Shown one piece after another: positions 1-6,650 of a DNA stretch of 11,805 nucleotides. Numbering within the stretch: position 1 is the stretch's first letter; each line of letters begins with the position of its first letter. The DNA comes from Pseudomonadota bacterium. GTDB lineage: Bacteria; Pseudomonadota; Alphaproteobacteria; Rhizobiales; Rhizobiaceae. The position numbers and the translations under genes were made by a program. The notes under the pieces were generated by a model, which was given only the letters and a program-made list of their open reading frames with translations, had not been told where the DNA came from and ran no database searches. The stretch is from assembly GCA_023416545.1 (NCBI GenBank), contig JAEZHO010000257.1, positions 1 to 11,805 of the forward strand, in the 5' to 3' direction.

Positions 1-999
1 GGGGAACATGCCGCCGGTATAGAAGGTCATGCCGAGGTCGGCGGCATGCGCATCCATCTCCGCCGCCGGCATGACCACTTCGACCGGCACCTCCTGGCCT
101 TCGTATTCCGTCGTGCGGATGGAGCCGCCGCCGTACCATGGATGCCCGAAATGCTGGCCGGCCGCCGTCTGTCGGTTGATCTCGCCGGGGGGTATGTCGT
201 CGCCCATCCCGTCGACCTGGTTGTCGGTGAACCAGAGTTCACCCGTCACCGGATGGAAGTCGTGCCCCACAGAATTGCGGACGCCGTAGGTATAGACCTC
301 CCGCCCGGTGCCGTCGGTGTTCATGCGGATGATGCCGCCGATGCCATGCTGCCTGTAGGTGTCGAGGCTTTCCGCCGGAGCGACGTTGAAGGGCTGCCCC
401 AGCGAGATGTAGATCTTGCCGTCCGGCCCGATCTTGCAGACGCGCGCCGTGTGGTTGAAGCTCTCGTGCTCGGCGGGCACCAGTTCGCCCTTCTTGACGA
501 GATTGAAGGCCGCGACATCGGGGCTCTCGTAGAAGAACTCCGCCGCCGGGAACAGGAGAACGCGGTTCTGCTCGGCGATATGAAGAAAGCCGTCCTTCGA
601 GAAGCAGGGGCCGTTCGGGATGGAAAACTGCAGCGACGGCGCAAAGTCCTTAACCTCGTCGGCGACGCGATCCTTGTTCCGGTCGGTGACGGCCCAGACC
701 TTGTCCTTGCGGGTTCCGACGAAGGTGACGATCCCCTGTGGACCGACCGCCATGTGACGCGCGTCGGGCACGACGGCGTAGAGGTCGATCCTGAACCCGT
801 CGGGAAGCTTTATCCGCTCGAGGTTCTTCTTGATCCCGTCGGCATATTCCCCCTCCTGGTCTATGAGGGTGAATTCCGTCGTTCCGGTGGTCTGGAAGTT
901 CGACAGCTTCTCCAGGTTATCGGGGACGGCAGGCGTTTGTGCATGCGCGACTGCCGTGGAAACGGCGAGCACGGCAACGGACGACATCAGGCGCTTCAT
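1..999 (-). CDS. PQQ-dependent sugar (sorbosone/glucose) dehydrogenase-like protein, 3'-truncated by window edge
   Basis: Only the first 333 codons are present; the C-terminus lies off the left edge. ATG at 999-997 is preceded by a strong ribosome site (GGGAGGAA, 6 nt spacing). Residues 1-20 form a typical Sec signal peptide (MKRLMSSVAVLAVSTAVAHA, cleavage before QT), so the protein should be periplasmic. The mature part fits the soluble PQQ-glucose/sorbosone dehydrogenase beta-propeller family: 'LPDGFRIDLYA' (65-75), 'FNHTARVCKIGPDGKIYIS' (181-199, with His183), 'GVRNSVGHDFHP' (239-250) and 'GELWFTDNQVDGMGDD' (253-268) followed by PPGEIN. In this family such a protein oxidises an aldose or related sugar with PQQ and passes electrons to the respiratory chain. 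The substrate cannot be read from sequence, and some homologues may not bind PQQ. It is co-directional with the thioesterase but separated by 192 bp, so it probably has its own promoter. The family call is secure; the substrate is unknown. Confidence 0.85.
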   Translation of the reverse strand, partial: MKRLMSSVAVLAVSTAVAHAQTPAVPDNLEKLSNFQTTGTTEFTLIDQEGEYADGIKKNLERIKLPDGFRIDLYAVVPDARHMAVGPQGIVTFVGTRKDKVWAVTDRNKDRVADEVKDFAPSLQFSIPNGPCFSKDGFLHIAEQNRVLLFPAAEFFYESPDVAAFNLVKKGELVPAEHESFNHTARVCKIGPDGKIYISLGQPFNVAPAESLDTYRQHGIGGIIRMNTDGTGREVYTYGVRNSVGHDFHPVTGELWFTDNQVDGMGDDIPPGEINRQTAAGQHFGHPWYGGGSIRTTEYEGQEVPVEVVMPAAEMDAHAADLGMTFYTGGMFP

Positions 1000-1126
1000 G
1001 ACTTCCTCCCAGAATGATGAAGGCATCATGCGCAAGCAACGCGTGGCGAGGCCTACGCAGTGCAATCGTTGTTCGCTTGTCAGAATGTCACGGTGCTCAT
1101 GCCTCCCAACACGGCCCGTATCAGCG

Positions 1127-1155
1127 ATCATGGGGTCGAACGACTGTCGAGTCAA
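1127..1155 (-). promoter_or_regulatory. Candidate sigma-70 promoter for the PQQ dehydrogenase gene
   Basis: On the minus strand, TTGACT (1155-1150) is followed after exactly 17 nt by CATGAT (1132-1127), matching the -35 and -10 consensus at 5/6 and 4/6 positions. It points toward the dehydrogenase start at 999 and would give a leader of about 120 nt. It lies in the only non-coding gap that could drive this gene. Prediction from consensus only. Confidence 0.35.
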
Positions 1156-1191
1156 TCGCGGGGGCCGGAGGGGACGGAGGGCCTGGCTAGG

Positions 1192-1632
1192 TCAATCCAG
1201 GAATTCGTAAAGCCAGTCGCGCAGGTCTTCCGGCAGGGTGACAGGCTCCCGGGATTGCCGGTCGCAGGCCATCCAGAGGATCTCCGCCTCGGCCACCGCC
1301 TCGCTGCCGCCGTTCGGGACCATGCGCACCAGGAAGCCGGCCGACCTGCCGCCGATCTTGCTGACATGGACGTCCATGCGGACGACATCATCCAGCCGCA
1401 GCGGCGCATGGAAACTGCAGGTGATCCTGCCGACGGTGAAATGCGGGTCTGCTTCGGAGGCAGGGTGGCGCTTCCAGAATTCCGCCACCGCCTCTTCGGC
1501 ACGCGCGACATAGGCGGAGCGGAACATCTCGCCATGCATGTCCACGTCCCGGAAAGGGACCTTGAACTCGATGAAGTCGGCGGGCTCTCTGTCCACGGCA
1601 CCTTCCAGCTTGGCCGGTTCATGTAAGCCCAT
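1192..1632 (-). CDS. Hotdog-fold acyl-CoA thioesterase (4-hydroxybenzoyl-CoA thioesterase / YbgC-like family)
   Basis: A 146-residue protein, the usual length for a single-hotdog thioesterase. The N-terminal region carries the family signature 'FRDVDMHGEMF...Y' (27-41). Asp31 aligns with the catalytic Asp of the YbgC/4-HBT family, and it is followed by the small helix 'YVARAEEAVAEFW' that forms the hotdog sausage. Downstream strands such as 'PLRLDDVVRMDVHVSKIG' (77-94) match the usual core. The enzyme should hydrolyse an acyl-CoA thioester in the cytoplasm; chain preference cannot be predicted. Start ATG 1632-1630 has a purine-rich GGCGGAGA directly upstream, rather close to the start, so the exact N-terminus is moderately sure. 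It diverges from the HDAC-family gene across 89 bp. A much longer frame overlapping it and running antisense through the HDAC gene was judged a shadow. Confidence 0.82.
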   Translation of the reverse strand: MGLHEPAKLEGAVDREPADFIEFKVPFRDVDMHGEMFRSAYVARAEEAVAEFWKRHPASEADPHFTVGRITCSFHAPLRLDDVVRMDVHVSKIGGRSAGFLVRMVPNGGSEAVAEAEILWMACDRQSREPVTLPEDLRDWLYEFLD

Positions 1633-1721
1633 TCTCCGCCGTCAAACAAGCGCGGCCCACCCTTGCTTGAAATGGGCCCCGATCTGCGCCATGTCGTGGC
1701 AAACCGGAAACGAGGCCCAGA

Positions 1722-2654
1722 ATGTCCACCCGCCTGTACGAACACGACATCTTCCTGGAGCATCGGACACCGGAGGGCCATCCCGAACGCGCCGACCGGC
1801 TGCGCTCTCTGGCGATCGCCCTGCAGCATCCCAATTTCGAGAAGCTGGACCGCCAGAAGGCGCCGCAGGCAAGCGAGGACGCCGTCCTGCTCGCCCATCC
1901 CGAGGAACACCTGCACTCCGTGGTCCGCGAGATCCCGGAGGAGGACGGGATCAACCAGATCGAAGCCGATACCTATGTCGGCAAGGACAGCCTGCGGGCG
2001 GCGCTCACCGGGATCGGCGGGGCGATCGCCGCCGTGGACGACGTGTTCACCGGTGCCGCGGACAATGTCTTCGTCGCCGCGCGTCCTCCCGGGCACCACG
2101 CGGAAAAGACCAGGGCGATGGGCTTCTGCCTGTTCAACAACGCCGCGATTGCCGCACGCCACGCGCAGAAGGCCTATGGCGTCGAGCGGGTGGCGATCGT
2201 CGACTGGGACGTCCATCACGGCAACGGCACGCAGGACATCTTCTGGGACGATCCCTCCGTGCTTTTCTGCTCCACCCACCAGATGCCGCTCTATCCCTGG
2301 ACGGGTGCGAAGGACGAGACGGGCACCAAGGGCAATGTGGTCAATGCTCCGCTGGAGGTTAATTCCGCCAGCGAGCATTTCCGCGACGCGTTCCGGACCC
2401 GCGTCCTTCCGGCGCTGGAAAACTTCCGCCCGGATTTCCTGATCATCTCGGCCGGCTTCGACGCCCACCATCGCGACCCGCTGGCGCAGATCAACCTCGT
2501 GGGCGACGATTTCGACTGGGCGACCGGACGGCTCATGGAAATTGCCGGGAAATATGCCGACAACCGGCTTATCAGCCTGCTGGAGGGTGGTTATGATCTC
2601 GAAGGCCTGGCGGAATCGGCCGGGCTGCACATCTGCAGACTGATGAGGGGCTGA
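1722..2654 (+). CDS. Histone deacetylase family protein (class II-like amidohydrolase)
   Basis: A 310-residue zinc amidohydrolase of the arginase/deacetylase fold. The active-site motifs are intact and in order: 'GHPERADRL' (19-27), 'RPPGHHAE' (121-128, His125/His126 charge relay), 'GFCLFNN' (134-140), 'VDWDVHHGNGTQ' (160-171, zinc ligands Asp163 and His165), 'HQMPLYPWTG' (186-195), 'AGFDAH' (244-249, third zinc ligand Asp247) and 'LEGGYD' (287-292, transition-state Tyr291). Bacterial members remove acetyl groups from small molecules such as acetylpolyamines, or from proteins. AcuC-type and acetylpolyamine amidohydrolase-type roles are both possible and are not separable here. No signal peptide, so cytoplasmic. 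Start ATG 1722 has a modest upstream GAGG. The stop is 2 bp before the xseB start, so the two are very likely one transcript. The fold is secure; the substrate is not. Confidence 0.92.
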   Translation: MSTRLYEHDIFLEHRTPEGHPERADRLRSLAIALQHPNFEKLDRQKAPQASEDAVLLAHPEEHLHSVVREIPEEDGINQIEADTYVGKDSLRAALTGIGGAIAAVDDVFTGAADNVFVAARPPGHHAEKTRAMGFCLFNNAAIAARHAQKAYGVERVAIVDWDVHHGNGTQDIFWDDPSVLFCSTHQMPLYPWTGAKDETGTKGNVVNAPLEVNSASEHFRDAFRTRVLPALENFRPDFLIISAGFDAHHRDPLAQINLVGDDFDWATGRLMEIAGKYADNRLISLLEGGYDLEGLAESAGLHICRLMRG

Positions 2655-2656
2655 AC

Positions 2657-2911
2657 ATGAGCGACAACGCGGAAACCAACGACGTCAGCGGCTACACTTT
2701 CGAGAAGGCCGTGGCGGAGCTGGAAAGCATCGTCCAGCGGCTCGAGCGCGGCGACGTGGCTCTCGACGAGTCGATCGCCATCTACGAACGCGGCGAAGCC
2801 CTGAAGAAGCATTGCGAGAAACTGCTCGCCGCCGCGGAGAACCGCATCGAGAAGATCCGCCTCGACCGCGCGGGCAAGCCGCAGGGCGTGGAACCGCTCG
2901 ACAGCGAGTGA
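2657..2911 (+). CDS. xseB: Exodeoxyribonuclease VII small subunit
   Basis: An 84-residue protein with the full XseB pattern: 'YTFEKAVAELESIVQRLE' (13-30), 'LDESIAIYERGEALKKHCEK' (36-55) and 'LLAAAENRIEKI' (56-67), a compact helical hairpin of normal family length. Several XseB copies bind each XseA large subunit to form exonuclease VII, which degrades single-stranded DNA from both ends in the cytoplasm during repair. xseA is not in this window; unlinked subunit genes are normal. A GAGGGG ribosome site lies inside the last codons of the preceding HDAC-family gene, and the genes are 2 bp apart, so translation is probably coupled. The tail after residue 70 (AGKPQGVEPLDSE) is polar and probably disordered. 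In many proteobacteria xseB lies just upstream of dxs. Here the two are separated by about 5.9 kb. Confidence 0.93.
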   Translation: MSDNAETNDVSGYTFEKAVAELESIVQRLERGDVALDESIAIYERGEALKKHCEKLLAAAENRIEKIRLDRAGKPQGVEPLDSE

Positions 2912-2943
2912 AATCCTTCATTAGTTGAAGCTTGCAGTAAGTT

Positions 2944-2958
2944 TGCCCGCTTCGGGCA
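2944..2958 (+). terminator. Short hairpin after xseB, possible weak terminator
   Basis: TGCCCG-CTT-CGGGCA forms a perfect 6-bp stem with a 3-nt loop, 32 bp after the xseB stop. No U-tract follows, so it is a poor intrinsic terminator. It may slow polymerase, protect the 3' end, or be chance. It lies upstream of the candidate TRAP promoter, which is the right place for a unit boundary. Confidence 0.25.
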
Positions 2959-2966
2959 CAAAGCGA

Positions 2967-2995
2967 TTGACGACCCCCTCTCAGTTCCGCATGTT
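2967..2995 (+). promoter_or_regulatory. Candidate sigma-70 promoter for the TAXI-TRAP operon
   Basis: TTGACG (2967-2972), a 17-nt spacer, then CATGTT (2990-2995): 5/6 match at -35 and 3/6 at -10, as is common in alphaproteobacteria. Transcription would begin near 3002, leaving about 30 nt to the GTG start at 3032. That start point lies only about 9 nt before the alternative ATG at 3011, which argues against that ATG. Consensus-based prediction only. Confidence 0.42.
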
Positions 2996-3018
2996 GAGCG
3001 CCTGCTGACGATGGCTTT

Positions 3019-3026
3019 GGGAGGAA
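3019..3026 (+). promoter_or_regulatory. Ribosome binding site that decides the TAXI binding-protein start
   Basis: GGGAGGAA sits 5 nt before GTG 3032, ideal spacing. The in-frame ATG at 3011 lies upstream of this site, and its own upstream sequence (GCCTGCTGACG) has no purine-rich ribosome site. The site therefore supports GTG 3032 as the true start. Confidence 0.7.
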
Positions 3027-3031
3027 CAGTC

Positions 3032-3991
3032 GTGAAATCAAGCAAAATCAAACTCGTGCTCGCCGCAACCCTGGCGGTTTCCGCCACCTTCGCATCCACG
3101 GGAGCGAAGGCACAGGAGTTCATCAACGTCCTGACCGGCGGCACGTCGGGCGTCTATTATCCGCTTGGCGTCGCGCTTTCGGAAATCTACGGGGAGAAGA
3201 TCGAGGGGGCCCGCACCCAGGTGCAGGCGACGAAGGCATCCGTCGAGAACCTCAACCTGCTTCAGGCCGGCCGCGGCGAGATCGGCTTCTCGCTCGGCGA
3301 TTCCGTCCAGATGGCATGGGAAGGTAATACCGAGGCCGGCTTCCCCGGCAAGCTCGACAAGCTGCGCGGCATTGCCGGCATCTATCCGAACTACATCCAG
3401 ATCGTCGCCAGCAAGGATTCCGGCGTGAAGTCGCTCGCCGACCTGAAGGGCAAGAGCCTGTCGGTCGGCGCGCCGAAATCCGGAACCGAACTGAACGCGC
3501 GGGCGATCTTCGAGGCCGCCGGAATGTCCTACGAGGACCTCGGCAAGACCGAATACCTGCCGTTCGCGGAATCGGTCGAACTGATCAAGAACCGCCAGCT
3601 CGACGCGACGCTGCAGTCCGCCGGTCTCGGCGTCGCCTCGATCCGTGACCTCGCCACCTCGCTGCCGATCAACGTCGTCGCCGTTCCGGCAGCGGACGTG
3701 GAGAAGATCGGCGCTCCGTATCTTCCGGTCATCATCCCCGCCGGGACCTATGACGGGCAGACCGAAGACGTTCCGACAGCGGCTGTCGGCAACTTCCTCA
3801 TCACCCATGACGGCGTTTCGGAGGAAACCGTCTACCAGATGACGAAGCTTCTGTTCGAGAACCTGGACCGCCTGGCCGCTTCCCATGCCGCGGCAAAGGC
3901 GATCGATCCCAAGAAGGCGCTGGAGGGCATGCCCGTTCCGCTGCATCCCGGCGCGGAGCGCTACTACAAGGAAGCAGGGCTGATGCAGTAA
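3032..3991 (+). CDS. TAXI-family TRAP transporter periplasmic solute-binding protein
   Basis: From GTG 3032 the product is 319 residues, the usual length of TAXI (TRAP-associated extracytoplasmic immunogenic) binding proteins. Residues 1-27 are a classic signal peptide: basic KSSKIK, a hydrophobic stretch, then cleavage at AKA|QE. The TAXI hallmark 'VLTGGTSGVYYPLG' begins the mature domain (33-46). It is followed by typical elements such as 'RTQVQATKASVENL', 'GRGEIGFSLGDS', 'GIYPNYIQIVAS', 'LADLKGKSLSVGAPKSGTE' and a 'LDATLQSAGL' segment. It captures a small solute in the periplasm and delivers it to the fused permease encoded next. The few studied TAXI proteins bind glutamate or 2-oxoglutarate-like acids, but the ligand here is not predictable. 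An ATG at 3011 would add seven residues (MALGGTV) but lacks a ribosome site. A terminator follows the gene. Confidence 0.93.
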   Translation: MKSSKIKLVLAATLAVSATFASTGAKAQEFINVLTGGTSGVYYPLGVALSEIYGEKIEGARTQVQATKASVENLNLLQAGRGEIGFSLGDSVQMAWEGNTEAGFPGKLDKLRGIAGIYPNYIQIVASKDSGVKSLADLKGKSLSVGAPKSGTELNARAIFEAAGMSYEDLGKTEYLPFAESVELIKNRQLDATLQSAGLGVASIRDLATSLPINVVAVPAADVEKIGAPYLPVIIPAGTYDGQTEDVPTAAVGNFLITHDGVSEETVYQMTKLLFENLDRLAASHAAAKAIDPKKALEGMPVPLHPGAERYYKEAGLMQ

Positions 3992-4009
3992 GGCCGGCGA
4001 CGCATTGAT

Positions 4010-4041
4010 CCCCGTGGCAGCGAAAGCAGCCGCGGGGTTTT
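4010..4041 (+). terminator. Intrinsic terminator/attenuator between TRAP binding protein and permease
   Basis: The stem pairs CCCCG (4010-4014) with CGGGG (4033-4037), then T4015 with G4032, GGC with GCC, one A/A mismatch and GC with GC, closed by a GAAA tetraloop (4022-4025). TTTT follows at 4038-4041. It starts 18 bp after the binding-protein stop and ends 30 bp before the permease ATG, with no obvious new promoter after it. Partial read-through would make more binding protein than permease, and the hairpin would also protect the upstream mRNA end. Confidence 0.8.
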
Positions 4042-4071
4042 CTATTTCAGCTATCGAATATCGAGGGACGA

Positions 4072-6180
4072 ATGAGCGATCTGGCAGCAGTGGAGGGCAA
4101 GCCTGCCCCGCATAGCGCGGAAGAGGCAATCGAGGGTCTGCCCTCGGGGTTCGGCAGCGGCATCACCGGCCGCATCGCCTTCTGGATCGCCTTCACCTTC
4201 TCGCTGTTCCAGCTGTGGACCGCCGCCTATGGCACGTTGCCGAGCCAGGTCGTGCGCGCCATGCATGTCGGCTTCCTGCTCCTCCTCGGCTTCGTCCTGT
4301 TCGGCAATCTCGTGGCCAAGACCAGGGCTGGCAAGATCTGGTTCTGGTCTCTCGGCATCCTCGGCTTCCTGACCGGGATCTACAACTGGGTCTTCTACGA
4401 GCAACTGATCCTGCGCAGCGGCTTCCATACGCCGCTGGACCTCGCCGTCGCGACCGTCGCGATCGCGCTGGTCTTCGAGGGCGCGCGGCGGCTGATGGGC
4501 CTGCCGCTGACGATCATCGCGGCGATCTTTCTCGCCTACTGCTTCTTCGGCCAGTATTTCCCGCCGCCCTTCATCCATCGCGGCTATGATTTCGAGCTGA
4601 TCGTCGAGCATTTCGGCTTCGGCACGGAAGGCATCTACGGCACGCCGATCTACGTCTCGGCGGCCTATATCTTCATCTTCGTCGTCTTCGCCGCCTTCCT
4701 CGAGCGGGCCGGCATGCTGGCCCTGTTCAACGATTTCGCTCTCGGCCTCGTCGGAACGTGGCGGGGCGGACCGGCGCAGGTCTGCGTCATGTCGTCCGCG
4801 CTGATGGGAACCATTTCCGGTTCCGGCGTCGCCAATGTCGTGGCGAGCGGCCAGTTCACCATTCCGCTGATGAAGCGCTTCGGCTTCCGCTCGGCCTTTG
4901 CCGGCGGGGTGGAGGCGACCTCCTCGATGGGCGGGCAGATCATGCCGCCGGTCATGGGCGCGGTCGCCTTCATCATGGCGGAAACGCTGAACGTGCCCTA
5001 CGCGGAGATCGTCAAGGCGGCGCTGATCCCGGCGATCCTCTATTTCGGCGTCTGCTTCTGGACCGTGTTCCTCGAAGCCGGCAAGGCCGGGCTGCGCGGC
5101 ATGAAAAAGTCCGAGCTTCCCAATCCCTGGCTGGCGGTCAAGCAGCACTGGCCGCTCGTGCTGCCGCTCGGCGTCCTGGTATACCTGCTGTTTGCCGGCT
5201 ATACGCCGATCTTCGCCGGCACGATGGGCCTCGCGCTCGTCGTCGTGCTGATCCTCGGCATGCCGCTCGCCGCCTCGATCGGTCCCTTCGCCTTCAGGGT
5301 CGTGTTCTGGCTCGTGGTCGGTCTGGCCGCGGCCTCCTTCCTGGAATTCGGCGTCAACTTCCTGGCGATCGTCATCATCGCCCTGATCGCCGGCTGCTTC
5401 TTCGTCAAGGGCGGCCGCGAAACGCTCGGGATCTGCCGCGACGCGATGGCGGAGGGTGCCAAGAACGCGCTGCCGGTCGGCATTGCCTGCGCGATCGTCG
5501 GCATTGTCATCGGCACGCTGACGCTGACCGGGATCGCCTCGACCTTCATCGGCTTCATCATCCGGGTGGGAGAGGACAATCTCTTCCTGTCGCTGGTGCT
5601 GACGATGATCACCTGCCTCATCCTCGGCATGGGCATTCCGACGATCCCCAACTACATCATCACCTCGTCGCTTGCGGGCCCTGCCCTGCTGGAGCTCGGC
5701 GTGCCGCTGCTGGTCTCGCACATGTTCGTCTTCTACTTCGGGATCATGGCCGACCTGACGCCTCCCGTGGCGCTTGCCTGCTTCGCCGCCGCGCCGATGG
5801 CCAAGACGTCGGGGCTGAAGATCTCGATCCAGGCCACCAAGCTTGCGGCGGCCGGCTTCGTCGTGCCTTTCATGGCCGTCTACACACCGGCGCTGATGCT
5901 GCAGGATGGCGGAGCGATCGCCGCGGCCTGGGGCTATCCGGTTGAGGTCGCTTACGTCTTCGCCAAGGCGTGCTTCGGTATCGCGCTCTGGGGCGTCGCC
6001 GTCGTCGGCTTCCTCTTCGCGCCTCTGGCTGTCTGGGAACGGCTGCTCGCCTTCGCCGCCGGCTTCGCCGTCGTCCTCGCACTGCCGTGGACGGACGAGA
6101 TCGGCTGGGCGCTTGGCGCCTTCGTCGTCGTGCAGCACTGGCTGCGGGCACGCAAGACCCGCTCCGTCGCCCTGCCATGA
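4072..6180 (+). CDS. TRAP transporter fused permease (DctQ-DctM fusion, TAXI type)
   Basis: A 702-residue very hydrophobic inner-membrane protein. A polar cytoplasmic N-terminus (1-33) is followed by membrane spans from about residue 34 onward (first spans near 34-54 and 64-80), the small DctQ-like portion. The large DctM-like portion carries the two conserved half-repeats. The first is 'SSALMGTISGSGVANV' (241-256) with 'MGGQIMPPVMGA' (286-297); the second is 'LILGMGIPTIPNYIITSSLA' (516-535) with 'MADLTPPVALACFAAAPMA' (559-577). These line the ion- and substrate-binding sites of TRAP elevator transporters. Extra C-terminal spans (about 625-690) are usual in fused TAXI permeases. It imports the solute delivered by the upstream binding protein, driven by an ion gradient. 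ATG 4072 has GAGGG upstream. The stop overlaps the next start (ATGA). Identity is secure; substrate unknown. Confidence 0.95.
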   Translation: MSDLAAVEGKPAPHSAEEAIEGLPSGFGSGITGRIAFWIAFTFSLFQLWTAAYGTLPSQVVRAMHVGFLLLLGFVLFGNLVAKTRAGKIWFWSLGILGFLTGIYNWVFYEQLILRSGFHTPLDLAVATVAIALVFEGARRLMGLPLTIIAAIFLAYCFFGQYFPPPFIHRGYDFELIVEHFGFGTEGIYGTPIYVSAAYIFIFVVFAAFLERAGMLALFNDFALGLVGTWRGGPAQVCVMSSALMGTISGSGVANVVASGQFTIPLMKRFGFRSAFAGGVEATSSMGGQIMPPVMGAVAFIMAETLNVPYAEIVKAALIPAILYFGVCFWTVFLEAGKAGLRGMKKSELPNPWLAVKQHWPLVLPLGVLVYLLFAGYTPIFAGTMGLALVVVLILGMPLAASIGPFAFRVVFWLVVGLAAASFLEFGVNFLAIVIIALIAGCFFVKGGRETLGICRDAMAEGAKNALPVGIACAIVGIVIGTLTLTGIASTFIGFIIRVGEDNLFLSLVLTMITCLILGMGIPTIPNYIITSSLAGPALLELGVPLLVSHMFVFYFGIMADLTPPVALACFAAAPMAKTSGLKISIQATKLAAAGFVVPFMAVYTPALMLQDGGAIAAAWGYPVEVAYVFAKACFGIALWGVAVVGFLFAPLAVWERLLAFAAGFAVVLALPWTDEIGWALGAFVVVQHWLRARKTRSVALP

Positions 6181-6572
6181 GCCTTTGCCTGCTGGCGGGC
6201 GGCAAGACGCTGGCGCTTGCGATCTCCGCCTTCTCCCTCTCCTGGACGCATTCGGTCCAGAAGACGGAGTGGAGGGAGCGCTGGGAGGTGACCCCAGCAG
6301 GACTGGTCCTGGCGGAGGCGGCCGTCAAGGGCTCGGGGGCCGGCATGGAACCGGGGCCCGATGCGTTGCTCCGCGACGGGTGGTGGGTCTGGGCTCCCAA
6401 ACTGGCGGCGCAGCCACGCATCGTGCTTGCGGCCTCCGGTGCAACGGGAGGCGGCTGGAGGCTCTGCCACGACGCCGGTTGCCTGGAGGTCGGAACCGAA
6501 GCCGGCCAACCGGCCGTCATCGAAGCCTGCAGCGACCCGGGCGACGACAAGGCAACCCCATCTTCACCATAA
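6177..6572 (+). CDS. DUF1850 domain protein, translationally coupled to the TRAP permease
   Basis: A 131-residue protein matching the DUF1850 family across its length: 'FSLSWTHSVQKTEWRERW' (19-36), 'VKGSGAGMEPGPDALLRDGWW' split as 50-59 and 60-70, then a C-terminal part with paired cysteines (Cys97, Cys102 in CHDAGC). The function of the family is unknown, but members are repeatedly found beside TAXI-TRAP permeases, which points to an accessory role in the transporter. Start ATG 6177 overlaps the permease stop as ATGA. No ribosome site precedes it, so translation probably depends on re-initiation by ribosomes finishing the permease. The hydrophobic N-terminus (11-23) already contains part of the conserved domain, so I do not call a cleaved signal peptide and leave location open. 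A longer in-frame extension back to 5970 would overlap the permease by over 200 bp and is not credible. Confidence 0.85.
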   Translation: MSLCLLAGGKTLALAISAFSLSWTHSVQKTEWRERWEVTPAGLVLAEAAVKGSGAGMEPGPDALLRDGWWVWAPKLAAQPRIVLAASGATGGGWRLCHDAGCLEVGTEAGQPAVIEACSDPGDDKATPSSP

Positions 6573-6650
6573 CTGCGAATCCCGGTGAGGCGTGCACCCG
6601 ATATTGAGGTGGCGCCCGTAAGGCTGAGCATAACAGGGCACAGGAGCCGG

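Noticed and set aside
46..1017. 323-codon plus-strand open frame
   Set aside because: It is antisense to the PQQ dehydrogenase, whose minus-strand frame has a signal peptide, ribosome site and family motifs. The plus frame shows no recognisable domain and reflects GC-biased third positions.
1654..1678. GGCCCA/TGGGCC inverted repeat as a terminator
   Set aside because: The 13-nt loop and absence of a T-tract do not fit a terminator. It is kept only as a weak operator idea.
1152..2630. 492-codon minus-strand open frame
   Set aside because: It runs antisense through the HDAC-family gene and out of frame through the thioesterase, both of which have clear motifs. Shadow frame.
3038..4129. 363-codon minus-strand open frame opposite the TAXI binding protein
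   Set aside because: Mirror of a well-supported coding frame; it also crosses the terminator and has no family features.
4051..6138. 695-codon minus-strand open frame
   Set aside because: Antisense of the TRAP permease. Its composition (Arg/Asp/Glu/Gly/His-rich) is the usual reverse image of hydrophobic codons and not a real protein.
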